From: Phycisphaeraceae bacterium
GTDB lineage: Bacteria; Planctomycetota; Phycisphaerae; Phycisphaerales; Phycisphaeraceae
Length of the DNA stretch: 64,000 bases
Reading direction: 5' to 3'
Assembly: GCA_028277745.1 (NCBI GenBank)
Contig: JANQFR010000018.1
Location: 1-64,000 of the forward strand
Shown here: positions 1-8,400 of the stretch, in pieces
Position numbering within the stretch: the first letter of the stretch is position 1
Layout: the number at the start of each line of letters is the position of its first letter
Notes under the pieces: model-generated
What the model saw: only the letters and a program-made list of their open reading frames with translations
Databases searched by the model: none
What the model was told of the DNA's origin: nothing
Made by a program: the position numbers and the translations under genes

Positions 1-287
1 ACCGCCCGCGGGCCGATCGCGACCACGCCCCGCGCGGTCCCCGTCGTCCGCACGTCCAGCCACGGGAACCGCGGCCGCAGCCGGTACCCGACCACCCGAG
101 CGTCGCCGTGGTCCCGCAACGCCTCGAACACCGCGTCTTCCCGGGGCAGACCGGCCTGCTCGTACGCCTCGACCTTCTCCAGCAAATGACCCTCCAGCTC
201 ACGCCGGATCTCCGACCGCCGATCGGCGGTCCGGGGTTTGGCGTAAAGCAAGACGCGGTCCAGGTACGCTTCGATCGCTCGACTCAT
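1..287 (-). CDS. HAAS/permease-prefix domain protein (partial)
   Basis: The 5' 95 codons of a gene that runs off the left edge; the ATG at 287 follows a GAGGAGCG Shine-Dalgarno sequence. The N-terminus is an amphipathic helical module (RRSEIRRELEGHLLEK near residue 23, then an E-A-L-R-D-H-G-D stretch near residue 60). This is the HAAS-type domain (DUF1700/permease-prefix class) that usually precedes transmembrane helices and is encoded beside PadR regulators. It starts 15 bases after the PadR stop and is almost certainly cotranscribed with it. In known pairs the HAAS protein is the membrane partner of the PadR regulator. The transmembrane part lies outside the window, so the final function cannot be given. 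Confidence 0.72.
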   Translation of the reverse strand, partial: MSRAIEAYLDRVLLYAKPRTADRRSEIRRELEGHLLEKVEAYEQAGLPREDAVFEALRDHGDARVVGYRLRPRFPWLDVRTTGTARGVVAIGPRA

Positions 288-302
288 GTCGCTCCTCGTG
301 CC

Positions 303-662
303 TTAAGATGACGCCGGCTCGGCGGCCGGGAGGGTCCGGTCCAACGCGGACTGCATCAGCTTCGCGAGCCCGCGCCATTGGGTGTGCTGAGCCGACAGCG
401 CCCGGCGGCCCTTGGGCGTCAGCCGGTAATACCGCCGCTGCCGCCCGGTCTCCCCCTCGCGCCAACGCGACGCGATCAGCTCTTTCTCCTCCATCCGGTG
501 GAGGACGGGGTACACCGTGCCTTCCCCCATCTTCAGCAGGCCCTGCCCCATCTCGTTAAGGTCCTGCACGATCCGGTAGCCGTAGCTCGGCCCCTGGGCG
601 AGGACCGAAAGCAGCAGGCCCTCGATGTTCCCGTCCAGTGTTTTTTTGCTGAGCCGCGCCAT
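303..662 (-). CDS. PadR family transcriptional regulator
   Basis: 119 aa, the normal size of a short PadR (subfamily 1) protein. A winged helix-turn-helix covers residues 10-90 with the family signature GEGTVYPVLHRMEEKELIASRW (written here as GEGTVYPVLHRMEEK followed by ELIASRW, residues 46-67) and the wing Y-Y-R-L-T-P-K-G. A C-terminal helix for dimerisation follows. It is first in a two-gene unit with the HAAS-domain gene downstream. The start at 662 lies only 7 bases past a TATAGT box, so the mRNA may be leaderless. An inverted repeat in the promoter (675-689) is the obvious candidate for autoregulation, as is usual for PadR proteins. The inducer is unknown. Confidence 0.9.
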   Translation of the reverse strand: MARLSKKTLDGNIEGLLLSVLAQGPSYGYRIVQDLNEMGQGLLKMGEGTVYPVLHRMEEKELIASRWREGETGRQRRYYRLTPKGRRALSAQHTQWRGLAKLMQSALDRTLPAAEPASS

Positions 663-669
663 GCCTCGA

Positions 670-699
670 ACTATAAGGCTTTATGCCTTGCGCTGTCAA
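670..699 (-). promoter_or_regulatory. Promoter and likely operator of padR
   Basis: On the minus strand a perfect -35 TTGACA (699-694) is separated by 18 bases from a -10 TATAGT (675-670). The inverted repeat AAGGC-N5-GCCTT (675-689) fills the spacer, the classic position for a repressor site. The predicted transcription start is about 662-664, at the start codon itself. Confidence 0.6.
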
Positions 700-733
700 G
701 TCTCAAGCGCCGAACCGTCCCGCGGCGGCCGCT

Positions 734-1312
734 TCACACCGATTCCGCGGTGTAGCGCGAGCACGCCATGCCGGCCGGCCAGCCCCGCGGCGGGAAGCCG
801 GCCTTCTTCTTCAACTGCCTGACGAACTCCGCCCGGTCGGGCAGCGCGTCCCAGACGCTGGGCAGGAACGTCGCCCGGCGGTCGCCCGCCTCCAGGATCA
901 GCCCGTCCACGCCCGGGCGCAGCTGACGCAGCAGGTCCGCCTCATCAACGACCCGCATCGGCTCGGGCGGGGACAGGATCGACAGCGAGATGTCGAGCCG
1001 GTCGTATTCGTGCCGGGTCAGCGGGCTGAACCGCGGGTCGCGGAACGCGGCGCTGTAGGCGTGTTGGGCGGTGTCCTCCACGAGGGTGTAGATCGGCGCG
1101 GTCGCGCCGATGCAGCCGCGGAGCTCGGCGGCGAGGCGGAGGGTGACGAAGACCGCCAGCGGCCGGCGCAGCGGCTCCTCGAAGTCTTCGGGGTCGGGCC
1201 GCAACGGCCCGCCGTTCGCCAGGCCGTGGGAGATCGAGGCGCGGGCGAGGTCGAGCAGCAGCCGGCGTTGGGGGTCAGTCAGTGAAAGCAAAGGCGCCGT
1301 AGCCGACCACAC
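734..1312 (-). CDS. amrA: AMMECR1-domain protein (AmmeMemoRadiSam system protein A)
   Basis: 192 aa, one AMMECR1 domain. The family signature L-R-G-C-I-G is at residues 64-69, followed by the conserved A-F-R-D-P-R-F-x-P-L segment near residue 93. The GTG start at 1312 overlaps the end of amrB by 38 bases (a TTG at 1291 is an alternative), so the two are translationally coupled. In many bacteria and archaea AMMECR1 and MEMO proteins are encoded with a radical SAM enzyme in a system of unsettled biochemistry. The radical SAM gene is not in this window. The identification is firm; the reaction is not known. Confidence 0.88.
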   Translation of the reverse strand: MWSATAPLLSLTDPQRRLLLDLARASISHGLANGGPLRPDPEDFEEPLRRPLAVFVTLRLAAELRGCIGATAPIYTLVEDTAQHAYSAAFRDPRFSPLTRHEYDRLDISLSILSPPEPMRVVDEADLLRQLRPGVDGLILEAGDRRATFLPSVWDALPDRAEFVRQLKKKAGFPPRGWPAGMACSRYTAESV

Positions 1313-2090
1313 GGTCGCGCGGGCCGGCGGTGTCTCCCGAGTTGTGCAGGTCCAGGGTGTGGGCGGTCCAGCCGCGGTCGGCGGCGACGGTGAGCAGCGC
1401 CTGCACCGCGGTGTGGCCGCAGGCGTGGTGCGGCGTGAGCCGGTGCGGCTCGAGACGCTCGACCGCGTCCGCGGTCTCCCGGTCGGTCCGCGTCGCGGCG
1501 TCGTAATCCAGAAAGTGCGAGAGGTCCGAGCTCACCAGCAGCAGCGTCTGCTCATCGAGCAACGCTTCATAAGCGTCGACCACGGCGCAGCGATCGGTGT
1601 CGCAGAACAACAACGGCACAATCGACGGCCCAATGCCGGGGCCGAACGCCCGGGCGATAAACGGCAGATGCGTCTCTAACGCGTGCTCGGGCGCATGGGC
1701 GGCGTCGTGGGGGTGCGTGTCGCGCCGCTGTTCGAGCCGGTCGACCGCGCTTCGGTCGACCGGCGTATCGCCCAACGGCGTGCGGAACGCCGGGGCCGAG
1801 GCCGTCGCCAGGCCGGAAAACGCCACGCGGTGCGCGGGGCCGATCAACAGGATGCGCCGAAACCGGTCCCGTTGCGATTGAAGCACGCGATAGACCGACG
1901 CGGCGACCGGACCGCTGTAGCGATACCCGGCGTGCGGGGCGATCACCGCGCGGACATGGCCAAGAGGCCGTACGGCCGCGCGGTCGAGCAGCGCATCAAC
2001 CGCGCCGCGCAGCACACTTGGATCGTCGGGATAAAAGGCGCCGGCGACAGCGGGGGGACGGACACGCTCTGTCACGGTGCGTGTCGGCAT
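1275..2090 (-). CDS. amrB: MEMO1 family protein (AmmeMemoRadiSam system protein B)
   Basis: 271 aa, a typical full-length MEMO1/class III extradiol dioxygenase-like fold. Recognisable blocks are the N-terminal R-P-P-A-V-A-G-A-F-Y-P, the APHAGYRYSG motif (residues 51-60, putative metal-binding His), G-P-A-H-R near residue 85, and S-S-D-L-S-H-F, which carries another conserved His. It overlaps amrA downstream. MEMO proteins bind a metal; human MEMO1 affects redox and iron/copper handling, but the bacterial role with AmrA is not established. The ATG at 2090 is the only reasonable start. Confidence 0.88.
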   Translation of the reverse strand: MPTRTVTERVRPPAVAGAFYPDDPSVLRGAVDALLDRAAVRPLGHVRAVIAPHAGYRYSGPVAASVYRVLQSQRDRFRRILLIGPAHRVAFSGLATASAPAFRTPLGDTPVDRSAVDRLEQRRDTHPHDAAHAPEHALETHLPFIARAFGPGIGPSIVPLLFCDTDRCAVVDAYEALLDEQTLLLVSSDLSHFLDYDAATRTDRETADAVERLEPHRLTPHHACGHTAVQALLTVAADRGWTAHTLDLHNSGDTAGPRDRVVGYGAFAFTD

Positions 2091-2214
2091 ACCCAGATTC
2101 TACCCGGTCGCGGCGGGTTCGAGCACATCGATGGGCAGACCGTTGGGTAGAACATACCCCCGATAGGCTGACCGCGATCGCCCGGCCCTGTGGGCCGACG
2201 CGAACCGAGGCGCT

Positions 2215-3516
2215 TCACAGATGCGTGGCGTCGGACGTCTCGACAGGCGCCGGGTCGATGTTGAGCAGGCGGATGCGGCGGAGGCGGACGCGGTCGAGGA
2301 TCGGGCCATTGACCGCGGCGTCGAGCTCGATGCGGATGGTGGGCCCGGTGATGGGCAGGTTGATGTCGACCTGGGGCTGGGCGCTGTTGAGCCGGTGGCG
2401 GACCGGGGCGTCGTCGTCGGGGGTGCGGTAGATGATCAACTCGCAGTCGGCCCAGTCGTGCACGCCCGCCGGCGTGCCGGCGAGGTCCAGCTCGGCGGTC
2501 AGGGCGAGGCGCGCCGCCGTGGGCGGGGCCTCGAGGTCAAGGGTGATCGGTGCGTGCAGCAGCAGGTCTTCGCCGACCACGCGGGTTGGGATGACGTAGC
2601 CGAAGACCGCCCCGCCGTCGACCACCCGCCGGGGCAGGTCGGCGAACGGGATCAGGGCCAGGCCGTTGGCGGTGAAGTCGATCCGGGCGACGCGTTCGAA
2701 CGCCAGGTCGATCGGGCGCATCGGCCGGCCAGGCAGCGCGGCGTCAAGCTTGAGCCGCCGGCCCGCCAGGTCGAGCGAACGGCCATGCACGATCGACCCG
2801 TCCTTGAGCGTCACGGTCTGCATCCCCGCCGCGCGGGGCTCGGCGGGGTTGGCGACCCGCACCCCGGCGACCCGCGCCATGGGCAGGCGGATCGTTTCGT
2901 CCGCGCCCGTGGGCATCAACACCACCGCGTCCGGCGCCAGGCCCGTCACAAAGCCCCGCACCTCGTCGCCGTTGACCAGGGTCACCACGTCCTCCCCGTC
3001 CAACTCATCCCCGCCCCGCCCGGCGGCCGCCTCGTCGATGCGGAGGGTCAGCTCCACCACATCCTCCAGCGGCACGCTCAGACGCCCGAAATGCGTGCTG
3101 GTCCACCGCAGCGTCTGGCCCTCATCGTCCACGCCGTCCCACTGCCCCGCCAGGCGCTGGCCGTCGACCAGCACCAGCATCGCGATCGGCTCGTCGAGCA
3201 CGTCCGGGCCGGCGGCGTCCTCATCGACCACGCGCAGCTGCACCAACCGATCGATCGGCGACTGACGCAGCTGGCGCTGCCTGTCGAAATAACTCATCAC
3301 CCCACCGGTCAGGTCGGTGAGCTTGACGGACGACTCGCTCAGCTCGTCGTCCACGAGGATCACGGGGGTGACGGCGGCGGCGAGCGGCGCCAGGCAGGCC
3401 AGCACGACCGCCGCGCCGGCGCCGATGAATCGCGCCCCGCCGGGTCGCCGCGGGGCGGGGCGGGCGGACCGGGAAGACGAACGACAAATGGAGAGCAGGT
3501 CGAGAATGCTTCTCAC
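2215..3516 (-). CDS. Secreted protein with three Sm-like modules and an NPCBM-like C-terminus
   Basis: 433 aa from the GTG at 3516, whose first four bases (GTGA) overlap the stop of the upstream gene; a longer reading frame exists but the overlap fits the operon pattern. Residues 1-50 form a basic n-region and hydrophobic signal peptide ending in L-A-A-A. Three related segments of about 45 residues follow, near 113-160, 177-222 and 234-281. Each has the form T/V-L-x-(D/N)-G-x-x-(L/V)-x-G, a charged strand, then a basic R-(L/V)-x-V/I-D/R turn, like small Sm-type beta barrels. From about residue 290 a beta-rich domain (V-F-G-Y-V-I-P to R-I-R-L-L-N) resembles the NPCBM/discoidin class. Last gene of the MoxR cluster; probably an envelope or periplasmic binding protein. 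Exact function unknown. Confidence 0.7.
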   Translation of the reverse strand: MRSILDLLSICRSSSRSARPAPRRPGGARFIGAGAAVVLACLAPLAAAVTPVILVDDELSESSVKLTDLTGGVMSYFDRQRQLRQSPIDRLVQLRVVDEDAAGPDVLDEPIAMLVLVDGQRLAGQWDGVDDEGQTLRWTSTHFGRLSVPLEDVVELTLRIDEAAAGRGGDELDGEDVVTLVNGDEVRGFVTGLAPDAVVLMPTGADETIRLPMARVAGVRVANPAEPRAAGMQTVTLKDGSIVHGRSLDLAGRRLKLDAALPGRPMRPIDLAFERVARIDFTANGLALIPFADLPRRVVDGGAVFGYVIPTRVVGEDLLLHAPITLDLEAPPTAARLALTAELDLAGTPAGVHDWADCELIIYRTPDDDAPVRHRLNSAQPQVDINLPITGPTIRIELDAAVNGPILDRVRLRRIRLLNIDPAPVETSDATHL

Positions 3517-4580
3517 CTCTGGAATATCGGCAAAAGCCGGTTGGGGATCTGCAGAACCAGCAGGCTCATCGCGGTTCCGTAGGCTTTGCCGTGATTTGAA
3601 TCCCACGAGCCGCTGTCGGACTGTTTATCGACCAGTTCGTCGCGGATCGCGGGATACCAGCGGGCCCAATAATCCCCGCCTGCTAAAAACATAGCCTGTG
3701 CGGCATAGTAATGTCCATAGTAATAATGCCCCCCGCCGCGAAACGTCATGCCCCGGCTGGCGCGCTGGAGGTATTCCAGGCCGCGATCGATGGCTTCGTC
3801 TTCGTAAACCCCTGCGTAATAAAGAGCTGCGATGCCCGCCGCGGAGCGGGGGAACGCCGAGCCCCCGGCGCTGAGCATGTAGCGAAACCCCCCGTCGGCG
3901 GGGTTCTGGCACTGGCGGACGTAGCTGATGGCCCGTTCGATGGTCTCCGGGGGCACACTCAGCCCCGCGTTGCGGGCCGACCGCAGGGCCATGACCTGGC
4001 AGATCGTGACCGAGATGTCGGCGTCAAAGGGCACGGGGTGGTAGCGCCAGCCGCCCTCGTGGTTCTGGGTGTTGACGATCAGGCGGACGGCCTTGAGCAG
4101 GACCTCACGCACGCGGCGGTCGTTGGTCTGGCCGTAGACTTCGCCGAGCATGAGGGTGGCGAACCCGTGGCCATACATCGGGCCGTGGGACGTGTCGGCG
4201 GCGATCAGGCCCGACTCGGTGGCGGAGCGGAGGATGAAATCGAGCCCCCTCTCGACCGCCTGGCCGTAGGGCCCGCGCCCGGGGAGGTTGCCGTCAGCCA
4301 TGAACGCCATGCAGGCGATGGCGGTGATGCCCACATGCTTGCCGTAGCGGTCGGCGCCGTAGCTGCCGTCCTCGGCCTGCTGCTGGGCGAGGTACGCCAG
4401 GCCGCGGTCCACGGCCGCGCGCATGGCGGGGGTGATCTCCACGAAGTTCACCTGCTCGGCGCCGCGGCCGCCGTCGGCCCAGGCCGGGCCCGCGCCAACG
4501 CCAACGCCAACGCCGATCAGCCACACGAAAACGCACCATCCCGCCAGGAGCCGCCCCCGATCCGCTGTCCGGTCCATCAT
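3513..4580 (-). CDS. Prenyltransferase/squalene-oxidase repeat protein (secreted alpha/alpha toroid)
   Basis: 355 aa from the ATG at 4580, which shares ATGA with the stop of the upstream gene; a GAGGAGCAG Shine-Dalgarno is present. A signal peptide (C-V-F-V-W-L-I-G-V-G-V-G) is followed by repeated terpene-cyclase-like helical pairs with Q-x-x-D/E-G-S-Y-G, N-x-E-G-G-W-R-Y and G-S-W-D-S-N-H-G-K-A-Y-G-T-A motifs. The DxDD catalytic motif of squalene-hopene cyclases is not seen, so it is probably not a cyclase. Such toroid proteins regularly accompany MoxR, VWA and DUF4175 genes in planctomycetes and may bind a substrate or partner in the periplasm. That role is inference. Confidence 0.82.
   Translation of the reverse strand: MMDRTADRGRLLAGWCVFVWLIGVGVGVGAGPAWADGGRGAEQVNFVEITPAMRAAVDRGLAYLAQQQAEDGSYGADRYGKHVGITAIACMAFMADGNLPGRGPYGQAVERGLDFILRSATESGLIAADTSHGPMYGHGFATLMLGEVYGQTNDRRVREVLLKAVRLIVNTQNHEGGWRYHPVPFDADISVTICQVMALRSARNAGLSVPPETIERAISYVRQCQNPADGGFRYMLSAGGSAFPRSAAGIAALYYAGVYEDEAIDRGLEYLQRASRGMTFRGGGHYYYGHYYAAQAMFLAGGDYWARWYPAIRDELVDKQSDSGSWDSNHGKAYGTAMSLLVLQIPNRLLPIFQR
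4495..4518. repeat. GCCAAC-type hexamer tandem repeat in a signal peptide
   Basis: Four to five tandem copies of a GCCAAC-like hexamer encode the V-G-V-G-V-G run in the hydrophobic core of the signal peptide of the squalene-cyclase-like protein. A change in copy number would change the core length by two residues. Confidence 0.6.
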
Positions 4581-5416
4581 TCCTGCTCCTCGGCCAACCG
4601 GCGGTAATACCGCTCGGTCAGGGTGCGGTACACCGGGCTGAAACGCTCGTTGAGGCCCTCGGACAGCTCGTCGCGCAGCCGCGGGGGCAGGCTGCCCCAC
4701 TGGTCGCGCAGCTCCTCCATCGAGGGTCCTTCGCCGTTTTCGACGTTGATGTTGTCGACCGAGTCACGGCCTGCGCCGCCGGCGGACGGCGTGCTGCCGC
4801 GGCTGGCCTGGGCGTTGGCGCTGGAGCCGTCCTGATTCTGGCCCTCGACCGACTCGGCCTGGTTGTCCTGGTTGCTGGCGCTGGACGGGCTGCCCGAGGA
4901 GCCGGACCCGCCGGACGAGCTGCTGCTGGACTGCTGCTGCTGTTTGGCGGCCTCGATGACCTGATCGAGCTTGCGGAGGATCGACTCCTGCATCCGCTGC
5001 GTCTCGATCCCTGAGTCGTACCCCCGGCCGAGCCGGATCGATACGCGGTCCATCTCGTTGACCGCCTGCTTGAACGCGTCACCCGCCCGCCGGTTGTTTT
5101 CCAGCCGGTCGCGCACCGACGCCTCGATCTCCACCTGGACGCCCTCGGAGTTGGCCGGGCGATCCGCGTCGCCCGGTTCCGCCGGCTCAGACTCCGCAGG
5201 CCCGGGGGTCAGGTCCAGCAGGTCGTCCAGCGTGGGCTGGTCGTCGGCGTGGACGACCGGCGTGGCGACCAGGATGACGGCGCCGATGAGGAAAAACGGC
5301 GTCCACAACAGCCGAGGCCCGCGAACCCGGCCCTGCGGGCCGGCGCTAAACGGTGCGGGATTGGGTCTTTTCAGCTCCATCTGCCATCTACCATCTGCCA
5401 TCCCCCTTCGTATCAC
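4577..5416 (-). CDS. Secreted low-complexity coiled-coil protein of the MoxR cluster
   Basis: 279 aa. The GTG at 5416 shares GTGA with the DUF4175 stop and has GGAGGA 9 bases upstream. The first 35 codons run through two unrelated dispersed repeats (M-A-D-G-R-W-Q-M and P-F-S-A-G-P-Q-G-R) before a normal signal peptide (L-L-W-T-P-F-F-L-I-G-A-V-I-L-V-A-T-P-V-V-H-A). The mature part has a charged helical stretch (residues 95-155), a Gln/Ser/Gly/Asn-rich linker (about 158-225) and a C-terminal helical segment with R-D-x-W-G-x-L-P-P-R-L-R near residue 240. That segment resembles the end of planctomycete DUF4175-neighbour proteins. Probably works with the adjacent DUF4175 protein. A later start just before the signal peptide cannot be excluded. 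Confidence 0.72.
   Translation of the reverse strand: MIRRGMADGRWQMELKRPNPAPFSAGPQGRVRGPRLLWTPFFLIGAVILVATPVVHADDQPTLDDLLDLTPGPAESEPAEPGDADRPANSEGVQVEIEASVRDRLENNRRAGDAFKQAVNEMDRVSIRLGRGYDSGIETQRMQESILRKLDQVIEAAKQQQQSSSSSSGGSGSSGSPSSASNQDNQAESVEGQNQDGSSANAQASRGSTPSAGGAGRDSVDNINVENGEGPSMEELRDQWGSLPPRLRDELSEGLNERFSPVYRTLTERYYRRLAEEQE
5326..5353 (-). repeat. Palindromic repeat family 3 (coding copy)
   Basis: CGTTTAGCGCCGGCCC/GGGCCGG-type hairpin repeat, also at 41142, 44841 and 58359. Here it lies inside an open reading frame and encodes P-F-S-A-G-P-Q-G-R near the protein N-terminus. Confidence 0.75.
5377..5403. repeat. Family 1 repeat (GGCAGAT units), short copy
   Basis: Three to four units of (A)TGGCAGATGG/TAGATGG, the arm sequence of the large hairpins at 17835 and 18941. 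This copy forms the M-A-D-G-R-W-Q-M codons at the start of the gene at 4577-5416. Confidence 0.7.
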
Positions 5417-8400
5417 TGCGGCGTCTCCTCCTGGGGCAACGCGGCCGGCTGCATCGCTTTCTCCATGTTTTCGACCATCTGGACGCCAAGCTGCGACAAC
5501 TCGCGCTGCTGGGCGGACAGCTCGGACAGCCGGCGGCGGCGGGTCTCGGCCGCGGGGCCCGACTCGTCCAGGCCGCGGGTCGCTTCGTACACGTCCTGCT
5601 GAATACTACGCAGCAACTTCAGCTCGGCCACGGGCGGCACGACCTGCGGCGGCGGGCCGCCCCCGCCGCCCCCGCCCCCGCCCTGCTCGCCAGCGAACTC
5701 CGACGGCTCCGCGTCCTCCTCCAACGCCGCCGCCATCTCCCGCAGCAGACGCGACGCCCGCGCCTGCTCGGCCAGCACCGACTCATCCGCCCGGCCGCGC
5801 CGCAGCTGCGACACCGCCCGCGACAAGCCCTCGTCCAGCCAACGGTGGATCCGCGTGAACACCAGCGTCTGGTTCACCTTCGCCGACAGCTTCATCGCCT
5901 CGGCCCGGACCTCTTCCTCCTCACCCGCGACCGCGATCAGCTGCGCCCGGCCCGGACGCGTCACCACGCCCGCCTCGACCACCGCCGCCGCCCGGTCGCT
6001 CAGGTCGTCCTGGCGCTCGGCCAGCTCCAGGTATTGGCGCTGCAGCTCCTCGCGCTGCTCCTGGGCCTGGTCCCGCTCTTCCTGCTCGGCCTGCTGACGC
6101 ACCAGCTCCAAGGCCTCGGCCAGCGACTCAATCGCCTTGCCCTCCGCCAGGCGCGCCGGCTGCAGGGCGCTGTCGCGCAGGGCGAGCACGGCGTCGGCCT
6201 GATGGTCAACCGCCCGGGCGAGCACCTCGGCGACGGGCTGGGTCTGCTCCGACGCCCGCGCGGTCTGCTCGGCCGCCATCGTGCCCCGGCGGATCGCGGC
6301 CTGCCCGGGCTCCAGCACCGACACGTCGGGCGCCTCCTCCAGCAACGCCGCGTGGGCCCGCTGCCGCTCCAAAAGCTGCGCGATCGCCTGGATCAACTCC
6401 TGAAGCCGGCGGCGGACCATCTGCTGGACCCGCTGCTCCTGCTGGTCGAGCTCGCGCAGCATCTGCTGCATCGTGTCCATCGCGTTGGCCTGCTGCTGGC
6501 CGGCCTGGGAGAGCTGGTTCTGCTGGGCGGATTCGCCGGCCTGGTCCATCTGCTGGCTCAGGCCCTGGCGCTGGGCGATCGCCGCCGCCTCGGCCAGCGC
6601 CTCGGCCGCGGCGCGCTCGCGGTCGCTGCCGCCGGGCTGGTTGAGCGCCTCGGCGGTCGCCTGCATCTGCCGGACCGCCGACTGCGCCTGGTCGCTCAGC
6701 TCCGCCTGCCGCCGGGCCAGCTCGTCGAGGGCGTCCTGCAGCTCCTGGGGCAGGTCGGCGCGGTCCTGCCCGACGGTCTGGGGCAGCAGCTCGCGCGTGT
6801 CCTGGGCCAGCCGGCCCTGCTGGGTCTGGAGCTGGCGCAGTTGAAGCTGGAGGGTCAGCGCATCGCGTCCCTGGTCGAGCAGCTCGGTCAGCTCGCGCAT
6901 CGCGTCGCCGACCTCGGCCTGGCTCTGCCGGGCCTCGGCCGCCTGACGCTTGCGGGCCTCGTCCTCGGCCTGTCGGGCCGCGTCGTCCAGCCGCTCCTGG
7001 GCCCGGTCGCTGGCGTCCTGGGCCTCCTGCACCAGCCGGGCGGCCTCGTTCATAACCTGATCCAGCGCGGGCTCGTCCAGGCGGTTGGACGCGGCGCGCT
7101 GCTGCAGGCGTTCGAGCAGCTGGGCCTGCGATTCCAGGCGGGACGAGAGCTGGGCCTGCTGCCCGGCGGCGGCGGCGGGGTCGAGCTCGGCGAGCTGACG
7201 CTGGGTCTGCTCCAGCCGGATCGCCTGCTGCCGCAGGGCCGCCAGCTCGGCACGCAGCTGCCCGATCAGGGTGGTTTCGTCGATGATCCGAAGCCGGCGC
7301 GGGGGCGAGAGCACCGGGTCGTGGGTCAGGCCGTCGAGCTCGTAAACGTCCCGGGCCGCGGCGACCAGGGTGACCAACTGGCCCGGCTGCAGGTCCAGCG
7401 GGGCGAGGTCGAACGTCGCCGACGCGGTCAGCATCGCCCGCCGCTGGGCGGTCTCGGCCAGGCGGAGCGTGAGCGTGTTCTGGGCCGACCCCGACGGCGC
7501 GGGGTTGGGGACCTCGGCGTCGAGGCTCAGCTCCGCCAGGCCGACGTCGTCCTGACCCAGGGCCTCGACCTCGATGACGGCGGACGCGAGCACCGACTCG
7601 TCGGCCGAGGGCTTGACGATCGACACGGTCGGGGGCTTGTCGGGCGTGGCTTCGATGCGGTAGAGCCGGTCCGACAGGTTCGCCAGCCCGTGCTCGTCGG
7701 TGAGCCGGACCAGGGTGTCGACGGTGTCGCGCAGGCCGAACGAGGCGGTGAGGGTGGTCGGCCCGGTGCGTTCGACGGCGGCGGCGGCCAGCCCGGGCAG
7801 CGCGACGGCGGCGGCCTCGTCGGGGATGGGCTTGTTCAGCTCGACGGTCAGCGTCACCACCGACCCGGGCCAGGCGGCGGCGGTCGCGACCGGGGTGGTC
7901 TGCTCGTGCAGCGCAACCGTCTGTTCGCCGATCAGGTCGGCGGCGTAGCCGGGCGGGCGGATCGCGGCGGTGATGCCGGTGACCGCCGGGCGCGCGACCA
8001 GCTCAAGGTGCTGGGGTGGGGTCTGGGCGTCGCCCGCCTTGAAGTAGAACTCCACGTCGGCGGCGGCGTCGCCCGAGACGGCTCGCGCCACGCCTGGGGG
8101 CAGCTCGATCAGCCGCTCGAAGAGGCCCACGCCCTGGTCGTTCATGAGCGCCTCCCGCCACGGGCCGGGGGCGGCGCCTTGCGGGGTGACGCGGTAATAG
8201 ACCCAGACCCGCATGCCGTGGTGATAGCCCTGAGACACGTTGGCCGCCAGCTTGAGCGGCGCGTCGATCGCCCAGACCGGCTGGGTCATCCGGGAGTGGA
8301 CGGCGGTGCGTTGGGGCCACTGCGCATCGCCCAGGGGCATCAGCCAGCGCGCCGCGGCGGTCCGCGTGGCGGTGGGCGACGCCGCGACCGCGGCGCTGAC

